Part shown: positions 1 to 8,869 of the stretch, in pieces
How positions within the stretch are numbered: position 1 is the first letter of the stretch
How the letters are laid out: the number at the start of each line of letters is the position of its first letter
Assembly (NCBI RefSeq): GCF_017356245.1
Contig: NZ_JAFMZZ010000004.1
Location: forward strand, 408,285-472,284
Length of the DNA stretch: 64,000 nucleotides
Direction of reading: 5' to 3'
Source of the DNA: Bordetella petrii
GTDB taxonomy: Bacteria; Pseudomonadota; Gammaproteobacteria; Burkholderiales; Burkholderiaceae_B
Translations under genes and position numbers: made by a program
Notes under the pieces: generated by a model
Database searches by the model: none
Told to the model about the DNA's origin: nothing
The model's input: only the letters and a program-made list of their open reading frames with translations

Positions 1-909
1 TTCTCCAGCCCGGGCAATTCGGAAGCGAGCCTGCACATCCATGCAGGCATCGGAGGTGTCCACGAATCGGCCGGACAACGCCAGGACGGCACCCGATTTC
101 CCATAGACCTCGCACTTTACGAACTGGCGCTATTCAACCAGACATTGCTCGTAGCGACGGTGCGCGATGCCACCGAACGCAAACGGCTGGATCAAATCAA
201 GAACGAGTTCATTGCCACAGTCAGCCACGAGCTTCGTACTCCGCTGACCTCTATAAGCGGGGCGCTTCAGTTATTGGAGGCCGGCGCAGGCGGAGGCTTG
301 CCCGAAAAGGCAATGCATCTGGCCAAGATCGCGCATTCCAATAGCAATCGGCTGGTTCGCCTGGTGAACGATATTCTGGATATACAGAAAATCGAAGCAG
401 GGCTGATTCACTTCGACCTGCGGCCGCAACCGCTGGATGCCATCGCCCACTTGGCCATAGAAGCCAACCAGGGGTTCGCAGAACGTTATGGTGTTACGTT
501 GGAGGCTCAACTGCACTCCACCAACCTGATAGTGCTGGTTGACGCCGACCGCCTGAACCAGGTGCTGACGAACCTGATATCGAATGCGGTGAAATTCTCG
601 CCGGAAGGCGGCGTCGTCACACTGGCGGTGCAGAAACGCGACAGCGTGGCGCAACTGGCAGTCAGCGATCATGGGCCCGGCATACCTGCGGAATTTCAAG
701 AACGGATTTATCATAAATTCGCCCAGGCCGATGCGTCGGACCAGCGCCGCAAGGGCGGCACCGGCCTGGGCTTGAGCATTACCAGGCAGCTTGTCACACA
801 AATGAACGGCCGGATCAGCTTCACAACCGGGCCGTCCGGCACGGTGTTCACCGTGGAAATCCCGCTGGCCCCGCAAACGCCCGACTCGACCTCCTGCAGC
901 CAGTCATGA
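1..909 (+). CDS. Sensor histidine kinase, C-terminal part (cut by window edge)
   Basis: The frame is open to the left edge, so the 5' part is missing. The visible protein starts in the end of a PAS domain (GTRFPIDLALYE...RDATERKR), then has a HisKA domain with the phospho-acceptor His in SHELRTPL (His codon near base 226), and an HATPase_c domain with the N box (NLISNAVKFSP), G1 (DHGPGIP), F (YHKFAQAD) and G2 (GGTGLGLSI) boxes. All catalytic boxes are intact, so it should autophosphorylate. The stop overlaps the next gene, a receiver-only regulator, by 4 bases (ATGA), and an Hpt gene follows, so the three probably form one phosphorelay. No DNA-binding output domain is present in this group. 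The apparent TTG start at 145 is only an artefact of the missing upstream part. Confidence 0.93.
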   Translation, partial: FSSPGNSEASLHIHAGIGGVHESAGQRQDGTRFPIDLALYELALFNQTLLVATVRDATERKRLDQIKNEFIATVSHELRTPLTSISGALQLLEAGAGGGLPEKAMHLAKIAHSNSNRLVRLVNDILDIQKIEAGLIHFDLRPQPLDAIAHLAIEANQGFAERYGVTLEAQLHSTNLIVLVDADRLNQVLTNLISNAVKFSPEGGVVTLAVQKRDSVAQLAVSDHGPGIPAEFQERIYHKFAQADASDQRRKGGTGLGLSITRQLVTQMNGRISFTTGPSGTVFTVEIPLAPQTPDSTSCSQS

Positions 910-1301
910 ACGAAAGCCTTATGGAACGCCTGCGCATCCTCTACGTCGACGATGAAGACGACATCCGTGAAATCGCCGTATTCGCACTTGAACTGGACGG
1001 CGGTCTGGAGGTCAAAAGCTGCAGTTCCGGCGCACAAGCCGTAGAACAAGCCGCCGCCTGGCAGCCTCATTTGATCTTGCTGGACGTCATGATGCCTGGC
1101 ATGGACGGCCCCACCACCATGCGGCGCATCCGCGAACAGCCGGGGTGCGAGCAGTTGCCGATCGCTTTCATCACGGCGCGGGCGCAAAGCGAAGAAACGC
1201 AGCGTCTGTTGGCCCTGGGCGCAGTGGGTGTAGTGCCCAAGCCTTTCGACGCGTTGCAACTGGCCCGGATTACCCGCACACTGGCACGAGGCAAGACATG
1301 A
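906..1301 (+). CDS. Receiver-only (CheY-like) response regulator
   Basis: A 131-residue single receiver domain: acidic pocket D15/D16/E17, phospho-acceptor D60 in LILLDVMMPGMDG, Thr in FITARA and Lys in VPKPFD. There is no effector domain, so the output must be by protein-protein interaction or by passing the phosphate on. It overlaps the kinase stop and the Hpt start by 4 bases each, which implies translational coupling and 1:1:1 production. A likely role is an intermediate in a His-Asp-His relay to the second stand-alone receiver at 5279-5659, which lies in the facing polysaccharide-type cluster; that link is inference. Confidence 0.9.
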   Translation: MNESLMERLRILYVDDEDDIREIAVFALELDGGLEVKSCSSGAQAVEQAAAWQPHLILLDVMMPGMDGPTTMRRIREQPGCEQLPIAFITARAQSEETQRLLALGAVGVVPKPFDALQLARITRTLARGKT

Positions 1302-1630
1302 CGCTCTCTCCCGACGCCACGGCCGCCTACGCCAGCATGCAGCAGCGTTTCCGGCAGCGCATAGTGACTGAAAGCCAGACACTGCATCAAACGCTGCAGG
1401 CCTTGCGCAAAGAAGGGCCCGCATGGTCGGGCCATGATGCGATGCGCCGGCTGGCGCATCAGTTGGCGGGCCTGGGTGGCACCTTCGGATTCGACGCCGT
1501 CAGCGAAGCCAGCGTGCGCCTGGAAGATACATTGATCGCACCCGCCGGGCAATACGACCGCCAAGCAATCGAAACCGCCGCGCAAGATTTATTGCAGGCC
1601 ATGGACCAGGCCACCGGTATTCTGCGGTAA
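1298..1630 (+). CDS. Hpt-domain phosphotransfer protein
   Basis: A 110-residue helical protein with a histidine phosphotransfer motif, RRLAHQLAGLGGTFGF, in which H54 is the predicted phosphorylated residue; the Gly-rich turn after it matches the Hpt pattern (AHxLKGxxxxxG), with Lys replaced by Ala. The start ATG at 1298 overlaps the regulator stop (ATGA) and is preferred to a longer upstream frame that would run through the regulator gene. It ends 10 bases before the end of the converging glycosyltransferase gene. An isolated Hpt beside a hybrid-less kinase and a receiver supports a multi-step relay. Confidence 0.85.
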   Translation: MTLSPDATAAYASMQQRFRQRIVTESQTLHQTLQALRKEGPAWSGHDAMRRLAHQLAGLGGTFGFDAVSEASVRLEDTLIAPAGQYDRQAIETAAQDLLQAMDQATGILR

Positions 1631-1640
1631 GGCGCATGCG

Positions 1641-3059
1641 TCAGTCTCGCCGGAATCCCACGCGAGTCATGGCTCCCCAGGATTGTTCCCCGCGCAGAAA
1701 CTGCCACCAGCCTCTCAGCCTCCACAGGTTGCTTAGCTGCCGGTACCCGAAGTTTTCCAGCAATGCGCCCAGCGCCAGGCGCAGCAGGTCTTGTTCGGCG
1801 GGATAGCGCCGTAACCCGATCTCAGACAGCACCAGCGAAGCAATGCTGACAAACGTGCCGAACGCGAAAGTCAAACCAAGAAAGGCCAGAAGATAGTCAA
1901 CACTCAACCATCCGCTTGCCCACAATAACGGAAGCAGAATGTATCCTGCCATCTCGATTGGCGGGCCCAGTACATCGACCAGCAGCACGTGCCCGAGGCC
2001 CAGCGAGCCGATACGGCCATATCGGGGGTGGAACAGCATGTTTCTGTGCTTGAAGAATGCTTCCAGCGCCCCGCGCTGCCAGCGGCTGCGCTGCCGGCCC
2101 AGCACGGCCAGTGATTCTGGCACCTCGGTCCAGCAAACCGGTTCCGGCAAAAAGACGATTTCATAGTCGCGCTGCTCGTCGAGCATGCGACGATGTATCT
2201 TGAACCCCAGCTCGAGGTCTTCTCCCACTGTGCCCAGACTGTATCCGCCTACAGCCATCACAATATCCCTGCGGAACATGCCGAACGCTCCTGATATCAG
2301 CGTCAGGGCTCCTGCGCGGCTCCAGGCCACGCGCGCGATCAAGAAAGCGCGCAAGTATTCGACCGCCTGGAATAAGGGCAGCAATTTACGTGGCGCACGG
2401 ATTTCCACCACCTGGCCGCCCGCGATACGGCACCCGTTGGCCACCCGCACCGTTCCGCCTACCGCCACCGTACGCGAGGGTCGATCTATGAAGGGCTGGA
2501 CCACCCGCAATAAGGCATCCGGCTCGATCAGGGAATCGGCGTCGATGGCGCAAAAGAGCGGCGCGCGCGATAAATTGATGCCGGCGTTCAGCGCATCCGC
2601 CTTGCCGCCGTTTTGTTTGTCTATCACGACCAGGTTGGCGTGCAGCGGCGACCCGTACACCTGGCGGATCGCCGCATGCGGGACCGTCGGCTCGTAAGAA
2701 CGCTTCAGCGCGTCCAGATGAAACGCGCTTTTCAACACGTCCATGGTGCCGTCCCGCGACCCGTCATTAATGACGATGACTTCTATGTTCGGATAGCGAA
2801 GGGAAAGCAAAGCCTTGACGCTATCGGCTATGCTGGCTTGTTCGTTATATGCAGGCACCAGCAAGGCAATGGGCGGACAGACGTCGCCGTAGCGCTGCCA
2901 CAGCTCATCAGCCGAGCCGGCGCCATCGGTCTTGTCACGGGGCGCGGCAACAATGCATAGCTGTAGCAGATAGACCAAGTCCTGGGCCACGCCGGTGGCA
3001 ATGATGGCCAGCACCACGATCTGGGCGCCCTGCACCAGCAGCTGGAAGAACTCGGACAT
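1641..3059 (-). CDS. Membrane GT2-family processive glycosyltransferase
   Basis: A 472-residue integral membrane glycosyltransferase of the cellulose synthase/PgaC/hyaluronan synthase type. An N-terminal membrane helix (about 10-36) is followed by the GT-A domain: LLVPAYNE (67-73), VINDGSRDG (96-104), NGGKADALNAG (150-160), DAD (173-175, metal/UDP binding), GED (279-281, acceptor site) and the QRSRW motif (323-327) of processive enzymes. Membrane segments follow at about 355-385 and 390-412. The start at 3059 overlaps the HEAT gene stop by one base (TAATG); an upstream in-frame extension to 3293 would overlap that gene and is Arg-rich shadow sequence. It is the last gene of a five-gene minus-strand cluster and the only polymerase-like enzyme in it. 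The product polymer cannot be told from sequence. Confidence 0.9.
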   Translation of the reverse strand: MSEFFQLLVQGAQIVVLAIIATGVAQDLVYLLQLCIVAAPRDKTDGAGSADELWQRYGDVCPPIALLVPAYNEQASIADSVKALLSLRYPNIEVIVINDGSRDGTMDVLKSAFHLDALKRSYEPTVPHAAIRQVYGSPLHANLVVIDKQNGGKADALNAGINLSRAPLFCAIDADSLIEPDALLRVVQPFIDRPSRTVAVGGTVRVANGCRIAGGQVVEIRAPRKLLPLFQAVEYLRAFLIARVAWSRAGALTLISGAFGMFRRDIVMAVGGYSLGTVGEDLELGFKIHRRMLDEQRDYEIVFLPEPVCWTEVPESLAVLGRQRSRWQRGALEAFFKHRNMLFHPRYGRIGSLGLGHVLLVDVLGPPIEMAGYILLPLLWASGWLSVDYLLAFLGLTFAFGTFVSIASLVLSEIGLRRYPAEQDLLRLALGALLENFGYRQLSNLWRLRGWWQFLRGEQSWGAMTRVGFRRD

Positions 3060-4093
3060 TACGCCTCCTGCCCAGGCAGGTGCAGCGCGGCGGCGTCGCG
3101 GGCCGGCGACGCGGGCCCCTGAGCAACGCGCGACAACACGGCTTGCCCCACGGCGCCGACGGCGCGCAAGGCGTCCGCGGCTCGCGAACGCACCCACCAG
3201 TTTTCGTCGTTCAATGCATCTTCCAGGCCAGGCGCGAGGTCTGCAGAAGCAACGCGGCCGGCAGCCTCGGCTGCCGCCGCCCGCACCGGCCAATACGGGT
3301 CCCGCAACAATGACCGCAGCGTTGCGGCGGCACGTGGATGCGCCAGTATCCCCAGTGCGACAGCGGCGGCTTCGCGCAGCGTGTCGTGACGCGAAGATGC
3401 CATTTCCAGAAACAGCGGCAAAGCCTCATAGCGGCCGGCGCTGGCCACCGCTTGCGCGGCGGCCGCACGCACGCGGAAATCCATTTTTTCGTCGACCGCC
3501 AACATGGCCAGATCATCAGCCTGATAGGAGGCAAGCTTGCCGAAGAGGTCCTGAATCAGGACCGAATCGCCAAACCACGCGGGGTCGGCTGCCAGGCGGG
3601 CCAGGGGCACCGGCCGGCCTTGGCCGGCCAGCGCACGTGCCGCGGCCAGCCTCACGGCCACATTTCGGTCGTCCAGCGCCGTAACCAGGGCGGCGACAAC
3701 CGCATCGGCCTCGAACATTACCAAGGTTTCGGCAGCCTGACGCCGCTGCACGGATCCCCCGCGCCGCAATTTGCGAAGCAATCGCTCCTGCAAGCCGAGT
3801 GCCTGCGCCAGAGCAATCAGCCGCGTCCGCTCATCGCCCTGCACCAGATCAGCTGTGCGAAACAGCAAGTTTTCGATCATCGAAGGGCGTGCGGCGGCGA
3901 CCGGCCGGATGGCAGAAATATCATGAGACGAGTCGTCCAGCCAGATGATCAGGTGGCGCGACAAGTCGCGAACCAGAGCCTGGTCTCGCAGATCGCGCCG
4001 GCGCCGATAGGCGCGCACGCAGATCAATGCGGCAAGCGCGGCCAACGCGGCCGCGCAGAGTACCCAGGAACCCCACCAGATAGCTAGCAACAT
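3059..4093 (-). CDS. Membrane-anchored HEAT-repeat protein
   Basis: A 344-residue protein with one N-terminal membrane helix (about residues 5-28, followed by AYRRRRD as a cytoplasmic anchor) and a long helical array from about 115 on. The repeats are HEAT/PBS-lyase type, with recurring VRLAAARAL, VRAAAAEAAGRV and VRSRAADALRAVG units. It carries no catalytic motif, so a scaffold or adaptor role between the glycosyltransferase and the envelope is likely. It sits 10 bases downstream of the TPR/barrel gene and overlaps the glycosyltransferase start by one base. The pairing of HEAT repeats, YaiO-like barrel and GT2 enzyme is the distinctive mark of this cluster. Confidence 0.85.
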   Translation of the reverse strand: MLLAIWWGSWVLCAAALAALAALICVRAYRRRRDLRDQALVRDLSRHLIIWLDDSSHDISAIRPVAAARPSMIENLLFRTADLVQGDERTRLIALAQALGLQERLLRKLRRGGSVQRRQAAETLVMFEADAVVAALVTALDDRNVAVRLAAARALAGQGRPVPLARLAADPAWFGDSVLIQDLFGKLASYQADDLAMLAVDEKMDFRVRAAAAQAVASAGRYEALPLFLEMASSRHDTLREAAAVALGILAHPRAAATLRSLLRDPYWPVRAAAAEAAGRVASADLAPGLEDALNDENWWVRSRAADALRAVGAVGQAVLSRVAQGPASPARDAAALHLPGQEA

Positions 4094-4103
4094 ACGTGCT
4101 CCA

Positions 4104-5282
4104 TCAGAACCGGGTCGTCAGGCCCAGCGTAATGCTGTTGCGATCGTAGAGGCCCGCCCGTTTTTCGTGTGCACCGATAAGCTGGATGCTATTGCGTTCA
4201 TCCAGATCGTAGGCCAGGCCGCCATAAATGGCGCGCGTACGCACCGTGATGCCATCGCTGGATTCCGGCGCATTGGCATAGCCGGCCAATAACCGCGCGC
4301 GATCCCAGGCCTGCCAGTCGGCTCGCAATGACCAGCCTGTCAGGTAATGGTTTTGTTCGTCGAGGGTGTTGATCCATCTGGCGGTCAGCCACAGGCGATC
4401 AGAGGCCAGATACTGGACCAGGCCCGGGTTCAGCGACCAGACGTTGCCTGTCACGTATCGAGCAAAGCGCCCATCCAAGGTCGCAAAAGTGGCATGACGG
4501 CCGCCCGGCTGCTGCAGGCGCGCGCTGATGCCGCTGCCCAGCGCGACTTCGGGCAACAATGACGCGTCGGGCGTTCCGCCCGCGTAGACATAGGCTGCCA
4601 GGCGTCCAGTAAATTGGTGATCGACCCGGCCTTCGATATACGTATCAGTAGTGCCAAAACGATGGCTGACGTCCATGCCGCCTGAATAAGTGGTCCGGTC
4701 ATTGGCGGCATACGCCAGCCTGACCGCGCCTTCGCGCCAATGGGGCAAATCATTTGATAAATGGCTCAGGCTGCCGTTGATATCCAGCCGGAAGCGTGGC
4801 CGTTCGGCCGCCTGTACCCGGCCGCTCTGCACCAACAGGCGGGCTTGCAACAATCGGGCTTCCCGGTTGGCAGGTTCGACTGTCAGCACTTTCTGCAGTT
4901 GCGCCTGGGCCTGTGCGGTTTGATTCTCGCGCAGGGCAATGCGTGCCAATGCCAGCCGCGCATCGGCATAGTCAGGCGCCAGCCGCAGGACTTCGTTCAG
5001 GTCGGCCCGCGCGGCCTCGAGGCAGCCCGCGTCCGCTTGGGCCAACCCGCGCTGCAACAGCACGTCCGCATTCCGGGGCTCTGCGGCCGCGGCGCGCGAC
5101 AGCAGTTCGATCGCTTCGTCGGTGTGGCCGGCCCGGCGCGCGCGCACCCCGTCCAGATAAAGTTGTTCGGCCGTTTGCGCCGGCATCGCCTGGCCGGCAG
5201 CCACATCCGGCATACCCACGCTCGCCATTCCGCCGGCGAACACCGCAACGCCAATCATCCAGCTGCCCAATGGCCGCATCAA
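4104..5282 (-). CDS. TPR protein with YaiO-like outer-membrane beta-barrel
   Basis: A 392-residue exported protein. Residues 1-30 are a signal peptide. About 38-155 are tetratricopeptide repeats (units such as RRAGHTDEAIELLSRAAAAEPRNADVLLQRG). From about 160 to the end there are alternating amphipathic strands with many aromatic residues, and the terminal residue is Phe after LGLTTRF, the classic outer-membrane barrel signature. The design parallels exopolysaccharide exporters such as PgaA, BcsC and PelB, where periplasmic TPRs precede a barrel, but the barrel here resembles the smaller YaiO family. The start overlaps the receiver gene stop (ATGA, 5279-5282), so expression is coupled to it. 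Confidence 0.85.
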   Translation of the reverse strand: MMRPLGSWMIGVAVFAGGMASVGMPDVAAGQAMPAQTAEQLYLDGVRARRAGHTDEAIELLSRAAAAEPRNADVLLQRGLAQADAGCLEAARADLNEVLRLAPDYADARLALARIALRENQTAQAQAQLQKVLTVEPANREARLLQARLLVQSGRVQAAERPRFRLDINGSLSHLSNDLPHWREGAVRLAYAANDRTTYSGGMDVSHRFGTTDTYIEGRVDHQFTGRLAAYVYAGGTPDASLLPEVALGSGISARLQQPGGRHATFATLDGRFARYVTGNVWSLNPGLVQYLASDRLWLTARWINTLDEQNHYLTGWSLRADWQAWDRARLLAGYANAPESSDGITVRTRAIYGGLAYDLDERNSIQLIGAHEKRAGLYDRNSITLGLTTRF

Positions 5283-5659
5283 ACGGACTCCGGTGGGACG
5301 ACCCTGACGACGCGCGACATTAGCTCTTCGGGCTTGAAAGGCTTCTGCAGATAATCGGCCGCGCCCGCGCGGAATGCACCGACAATGTCACTTTCGAGTT
5401 TGCGCGCGGTCAGCATGATGACGCGCGTGTATTGCAGCAGGCCTTCGGCGTTCAGCCGGCGCAGCAATGCGAAGCCGTCGAGGTCGGGCATCATGGCATC
5501 CAGGACAGCCAACGCAGGCCGGCGCGCCTTGATGAATTCATAAGCGGCCATCCCATCGGCAACCTGCTCGACCGTGTATCCTCTGAGAGACAGCTTGTGC
5601 TGGACGAGATCCCGCAGCAGATCGTCATCGTCCGCGATCAGAACCAGGGGTGCCGTCAT
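5279..5659 (-). CDS. Receiver-only response regulator within the polysaccharide-type cluster
   Basis: A 126-residue receiver domain with acidic pocket D10-D12, phospho-acceptor D54 (AVLDAMMPDLDG), T84 (MLTARK) and K106 (QKPFKPEE). It has no output domain. It lies between the exported GH-like protein (12-base gap) and the TPR/barrel gene (4-base overlap), so it is inside the operon and not merely beside it. A post-translational switch acting on the synthesis complex, phosphorylated by the kinase/Hpt relay encoded at 1-1630, is the simplest reading; that is inference. Confidence 0.9.
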   Translation of the reverse strand: MTAPLVLIADDDDLLRDLVQHKLSLRGYTVEQVADGMAAYEFIKARRPALAVLDAMMPDLDGFALLRRLNAEGLLQYTRVIMLTARKLESDIVGAFRAGAADYLQKPFKPEELMSRVVRVVPPESV

Positions 5660-5670
5660 GCAAGATCTCC

Positions 5671-7440
5671 TTAGTCGAGCAGTCCGTGCAGGGACATGCC
5701 AGCGTAGCTGGGCCAGGCGGGAAATATGTTCTCCAGCACGCCGACGGCGGCGCGCATGCGTGGCCAGTTTCCCAGGAAACTGACCCGCGAGGCGGGCGTG
5801 GTGCTTTCGCGCAGCGGCTGGTAGCCACGGCCATGCTCGATCTGCATGGGCTGGCTCAGCCGTACGATCACCTCAGTGCCTGCAACCGGGATCGCCCACA
5901 ATATCGATTTCCCGCCACTATGGTCTACAGCGTAGTATTGCGTCAACTCGTCCTGCAACGGCCCGGCCTCGAGCGCAACGCGCACCGGCACTTTGTTGGA
6001 CGCCCCCCAAGCCAGCAAGGGTTCGGCAGCGGCCTGGATGGCGGCCACCTCAGTACGGTAGGCCATCACTGTTATTGACCGACCGGGCATACGCACGGAT
6101 GAAGCCACTTCTTTTCCGCCCGGGCTGTCCAGCACCCAGAACGGCAAGACGACATCCATGGGCATCGATCCGGCCGCGTCACCCAGTGCGAGCAGCGTGT
6201 CGCGCCATTGACGGGCAATGTGCGACGGGTTTTCGGTATATGCGGATAGCAGATAAGGTTCGATGTCATACTGGATACCGGCCAGCCGCGCAGCGGCGGC
6301 AACGGCTGACTGATATTGTTTGATGGCATTCAGCCTGCTCAGCGCATGTTCGCGGCCTGCGGCAAGAACCATGCCGGGATCGCCTTCGACTGCCCACACG
6401 GCCACGCCGCTGGCAGACGCTGCCTGCACGAAGCGCTCCAATGCCGCGGGCTCGGCCAGGCGATCGCCCGCCAGCGATACGGAAATATAGATGCTGCGGA
6501 TGCCATGTTGCAGAGCCGCATCCAGCAGCGCGCCGCCCCCATCGCGCCACCGGCTTTCCGCCCAGGCCCAGCCGGCCCGCGTCGCCCGTTGCGAAGCGCC
6601 AGCCGGTAGCAATTGCACATCAGTCAAAGTCAAGGTGGCAGCCGAAGCAGGACACACAACCACTATTGAATCCCGCGCAGGCTCGAGCTCGCCTTCCGCC
6701 TGCGGCAAGGGGATATCGACAGAATCTCGTTCTTGTGCAACATCGGCCGGCCATAACCCGTCAGGATCCTGGCCGGCACTGCCCAGTCCGAGCAGAAAAC
6801 CGGCATCGCCAGAAGCCGCAACGCGCAGCACGCCGGAAGCTCCGCGAGGCAGGCGAACCCCCGGGCCGCGCAGCGTCACGCCAGCGGGCCGTGCTCCTGG
6901 CCGGCAGGCAATGGTTACCCGATTTGCAGCACTATGCGCCAGAATGGCCCGCTCTTCAACGCCAAACGGCGAGGCGATCAGGCGGGGCAACAGCGGCTGC
7001 CCGAAGGGTAACGCGACAGACGCCGGTGGGCCGGGAACATCGGCCAGCACCTGAACGGCCTGAAATCGCGCGTTGCCGCCAGCGCCGGTAGCGGCCAGGC
7101 GGGGCGAAGAAGATAATGGCTGTGCCGGCATGAAGGCCCATTGCACTTCGGCATGAACAGGCAGGGGCACGTCTTGACAACGTATCGCGCGTTGCGCCGG
7201 CGATGCATTCTCTTGCCATTTCCCCGCAGTATCGAAACACAGTACAGCGGCGGGCGCCGCAGCGACGAACGCCAGGGCGGCCGCGCCACCCATGCCAGTG
7301 ATCGCCAGGCGCACCGTTGAAGCCAGATACGGGCGGCTTTTGAGTGGCAATGAGGCCAGGAATTGCTGTCTGCCGGTTCTGCCCCGTTGCGCTCGCCTGG
7401 TCAGGATTCCAATAACGCGAGAAGTTGGCATGATTCTCAT
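5671..7440 (-). CDS. Exported or membrane-anchored protein with GH-like TIM-barrel domain, unknown function
   Basis: A 589-residue protein, first gene of the minus-strand cluster. A hydrophobic segment (about 43-68, in VRLAITGMGGAAALAFVAAAPAAVLCF) after a basic N-terminus is a signal anchor. The middle part (about 100-300) is beta-rich. From about 300 on it looks like a glycoside-hydrolase-type TIM barrel: IRSIYISVSL, GVAVWAVEGDPGM, GIQYDIEPYLL (possible acidic catalytic end of a strand), MDVVLPFWVL and SITVMAYRTE. I do not recognise an exact family. By analogy with PelA, PgaB and BcsZ, polysaccharide clusters often carry a periplasmic hydrolase or deacetylase, and this could be that component. 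A second ATG three codons in is possible as start. Confidence 0.75.
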   Translation of the reverse strand: MRIMPTSRVIGILTRRAQRGRTGRQQFLASLPLKSRPYLASTVRLAITGMGGAAALAFVAAAPAAVLCFDTAGKWQENASPAQRAIRCQDVPLPVHAEVQWAFMPAQPLSSSPRLAATGAGGNARFQAVQVLADVPGPPASVALPFGQPLLPRLIASPFGVEERAILAHSAANRVTIACRPGARPAGVTLRGPGVRLPRGASGVLRVAASGDAGFLLGLGSAGQDPDGLWPADVAQERDSVDIPLPQAEGELEPARDSIVVVCPASAATLTLTDVQLLPAGASQRATRAGWAWAESRWRDGGGALLDAALQHGIRSIYISVSLAGDRLAEPAALERFVQAASASGVAVWAVEGDPGMVLAAGREHALSRLNAIKQYQSAVAAAARLAGIQYDIEPYLLSAYTENPSHIARQWRDTLLALGDAAGSMPMDVVLPFWVLDSPGGKEVASSVRMPGRSITVMAYRTEVAAIQAAAEPLLAWGASNKVPVRVALEAGPLQDELTQYYAVDHSGGKSILWAIPVAGTEVIVRLSQPMQIEHGRGYQPLRESTTPASRVSFLGNWPRMRAAVGVLENIFPAWPSYAGMSLHGLLD

Positions 7441-7572
7441 TATTGGATCAGAGGCCTCGAATGAGCTACATCATATCCCGGTCGACGGGAATCTGTCCCC
7501 TCGCTTGATCACTCATCCGGCAAGACGCCTTGCACGTCGCAATGCCTGAAGCACCCGCACGCCGCCAGCGTA

Positions 7573-8739
7573 TCAACTGGCCAGCGCCTTCATCTCGGCA
7601 TACAGATCGGCCTTGCCTTCGAACCCGATGCCCGGCAGTTCCGGCAGGGTGACGATGCTGTCTTGCACCCGCACGCCGTCCGGAAATCCGCCATAGGGCT
7701 GGAACAGGTCCGGGTACGATTCGTTGCCGCCCAGGCCCAGGCCGGCCGCGATGGCCAGCGACATCTGGTGGCCGCCGTGCGGAATGCAGCGCGAGGCCGA
7801 CCAGCCGTATTCCTTCAGCATGTCCAGCGTGCGCAGGTATTCCACCAGCCCGTAGCTGAGCGCGCAGTCGAACTGCAGCCAGTCGCGGTCGGGCCGCATG
7901 CCGCCGTAGCGGATCAGGTTGCGGGCATCCTGCATGGAAAACAGGTTTTCGCCGGTGGCCATCGGTTTGTCGTAATGGTTGGCCAATTCGGCCTGCAGAG
8001 CGTAGTCCAGCGGATCGCCCGCTTCTTCGTACCAGAACAGGTCGTACTGCGACAGCGCCTTGGCGTATTCGATGGCGGTCTTCAGGTCGAAGCGGCCGTT
8101 GGCGTCGACGGCCAGGCGCTGGCCCGGGCCCAGCAGCTTCAGCACCGCCTCGATGCGCTGGCAGTCTTCGGCCAGCGACGCGCCGCCGATTTTCTTCTTC
8201 ACCACTGAATAGCCGCGGTCCAGGTAGCTTTGCATTTCGCGCCGCAGGCCGTCCAGGCCCTGGCCCGGCCAGTAGTAGCCGCCGGCGGCGTACACGAACA
8301 CGTCGCGCCTGGCCTGGCCATTGCCGTAGCGTTCGGCCAGCAGCTGGTACAGCGGCTTGCCCTCGATCTTGGCCACCGCATCCCATACCGCCATGTCGAT
8401 GGTGCCCACCGCCACCGAGCGTTCGCCGTGGCCGCCGGGCTTTTCGTTGGTCATCATGGCGGCCCAGACCTTGTGCGGGTCGAGGTTGTCGCGCGCCTGG
8501 TCGCGCAGGCTGGCCGGATCGGCTTCCAGAATGCGCGGCGCGAAACGGTCGCGGATCAGGCCGCCCTGGCCGTAGCGGCCGTTTGAATTGAAGCCGTAGC
8601 CGATCACGGGTTTGCCGTCGCGCACCACGTCGGTTACCACGGCGACCAGGCTGAGCGTCATCTTGGAAAAGTCGATGTACGCATTGCGGATATTGGACTT
8701 GATGGGACGCGTGGACTCGCGGACTTCGACGATCTTCAT
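7573..8739 (-). CDS. tarD: D-tartrate dehydratase (enolase superfamily)
   Basis: A 388-residue mandelate racemase/enolase superfamily protein. Metal ligands are D212 (AVDANG), E238 (WYEEA) and E264 (ATGEN); the acid/base pair is K183 (VVKKKIGG) and H321 (CIPHGGH). As I recall, the characterised Bradyrhizobium D-tartrate dehydratase uses K184, D213, E239, E265 and H322, so every position agrees with an offset of one and nearly the same length. The enzyme would convert D-tartrate to oxaloacetate. It is divergent from a LysR gene, a common arrangement for an inducible catabolic gene. No tartrate transporter is adjacent. Confidence 0.85.
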   Translation of the reverse strand: MKIVEVRESTRPIKSNIRNAYIDFSKMTLSLVAVVTDVVRDGKPVIGYGFNSNGRYGQGGLIRDRFAPRILEADPASLRDQARDNLDPHKVWAAMMTNEKPGGHGERSVAVGTIDMAVWDAVAKIEGKPLYQLLAERYGNGQARRDVFVYAAGGYYWPGQGLDGLRREMQSYLDRGYSVVKKKIGGASLAEDCQRIEAVLKLLGPGQRLAVDANGRFDLKTAIEYAKALSQYDLFWYEEAGDPLDYALQAELANHYDKPMATGENLFSMQDARNLIRYGGMRPDRDWLQFDCALSYGLVEYLRTLDMLKEYGWSASRCIPHGGHQMSLAIAAGLGLGGNESYPDLFQPYGGFPDGVRVQDSIVTLPELPGIGFEGKADLYAEMKALAS

Positions 8740-8869
8740 AAAGAAAGGCTCCGGCAGTGACGGGGGCGGCGCCGGCGTGCCGGCGGATGATGCAGCGTAT
8801 TATCGGGGCCGTGCGGCACGCTTGCCCAATGCCGTTTTTTTCTGCTTTCATGCTTTGTAGGCATCGCCC

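Noticed and set aside
3060..3293. N-terminal extension of the glycosyltransferase
   Set aside because: It overlaps the HEAT gene, is Arg-rich, and the ATG at 3059 gives a normal family start with one-base coupling.
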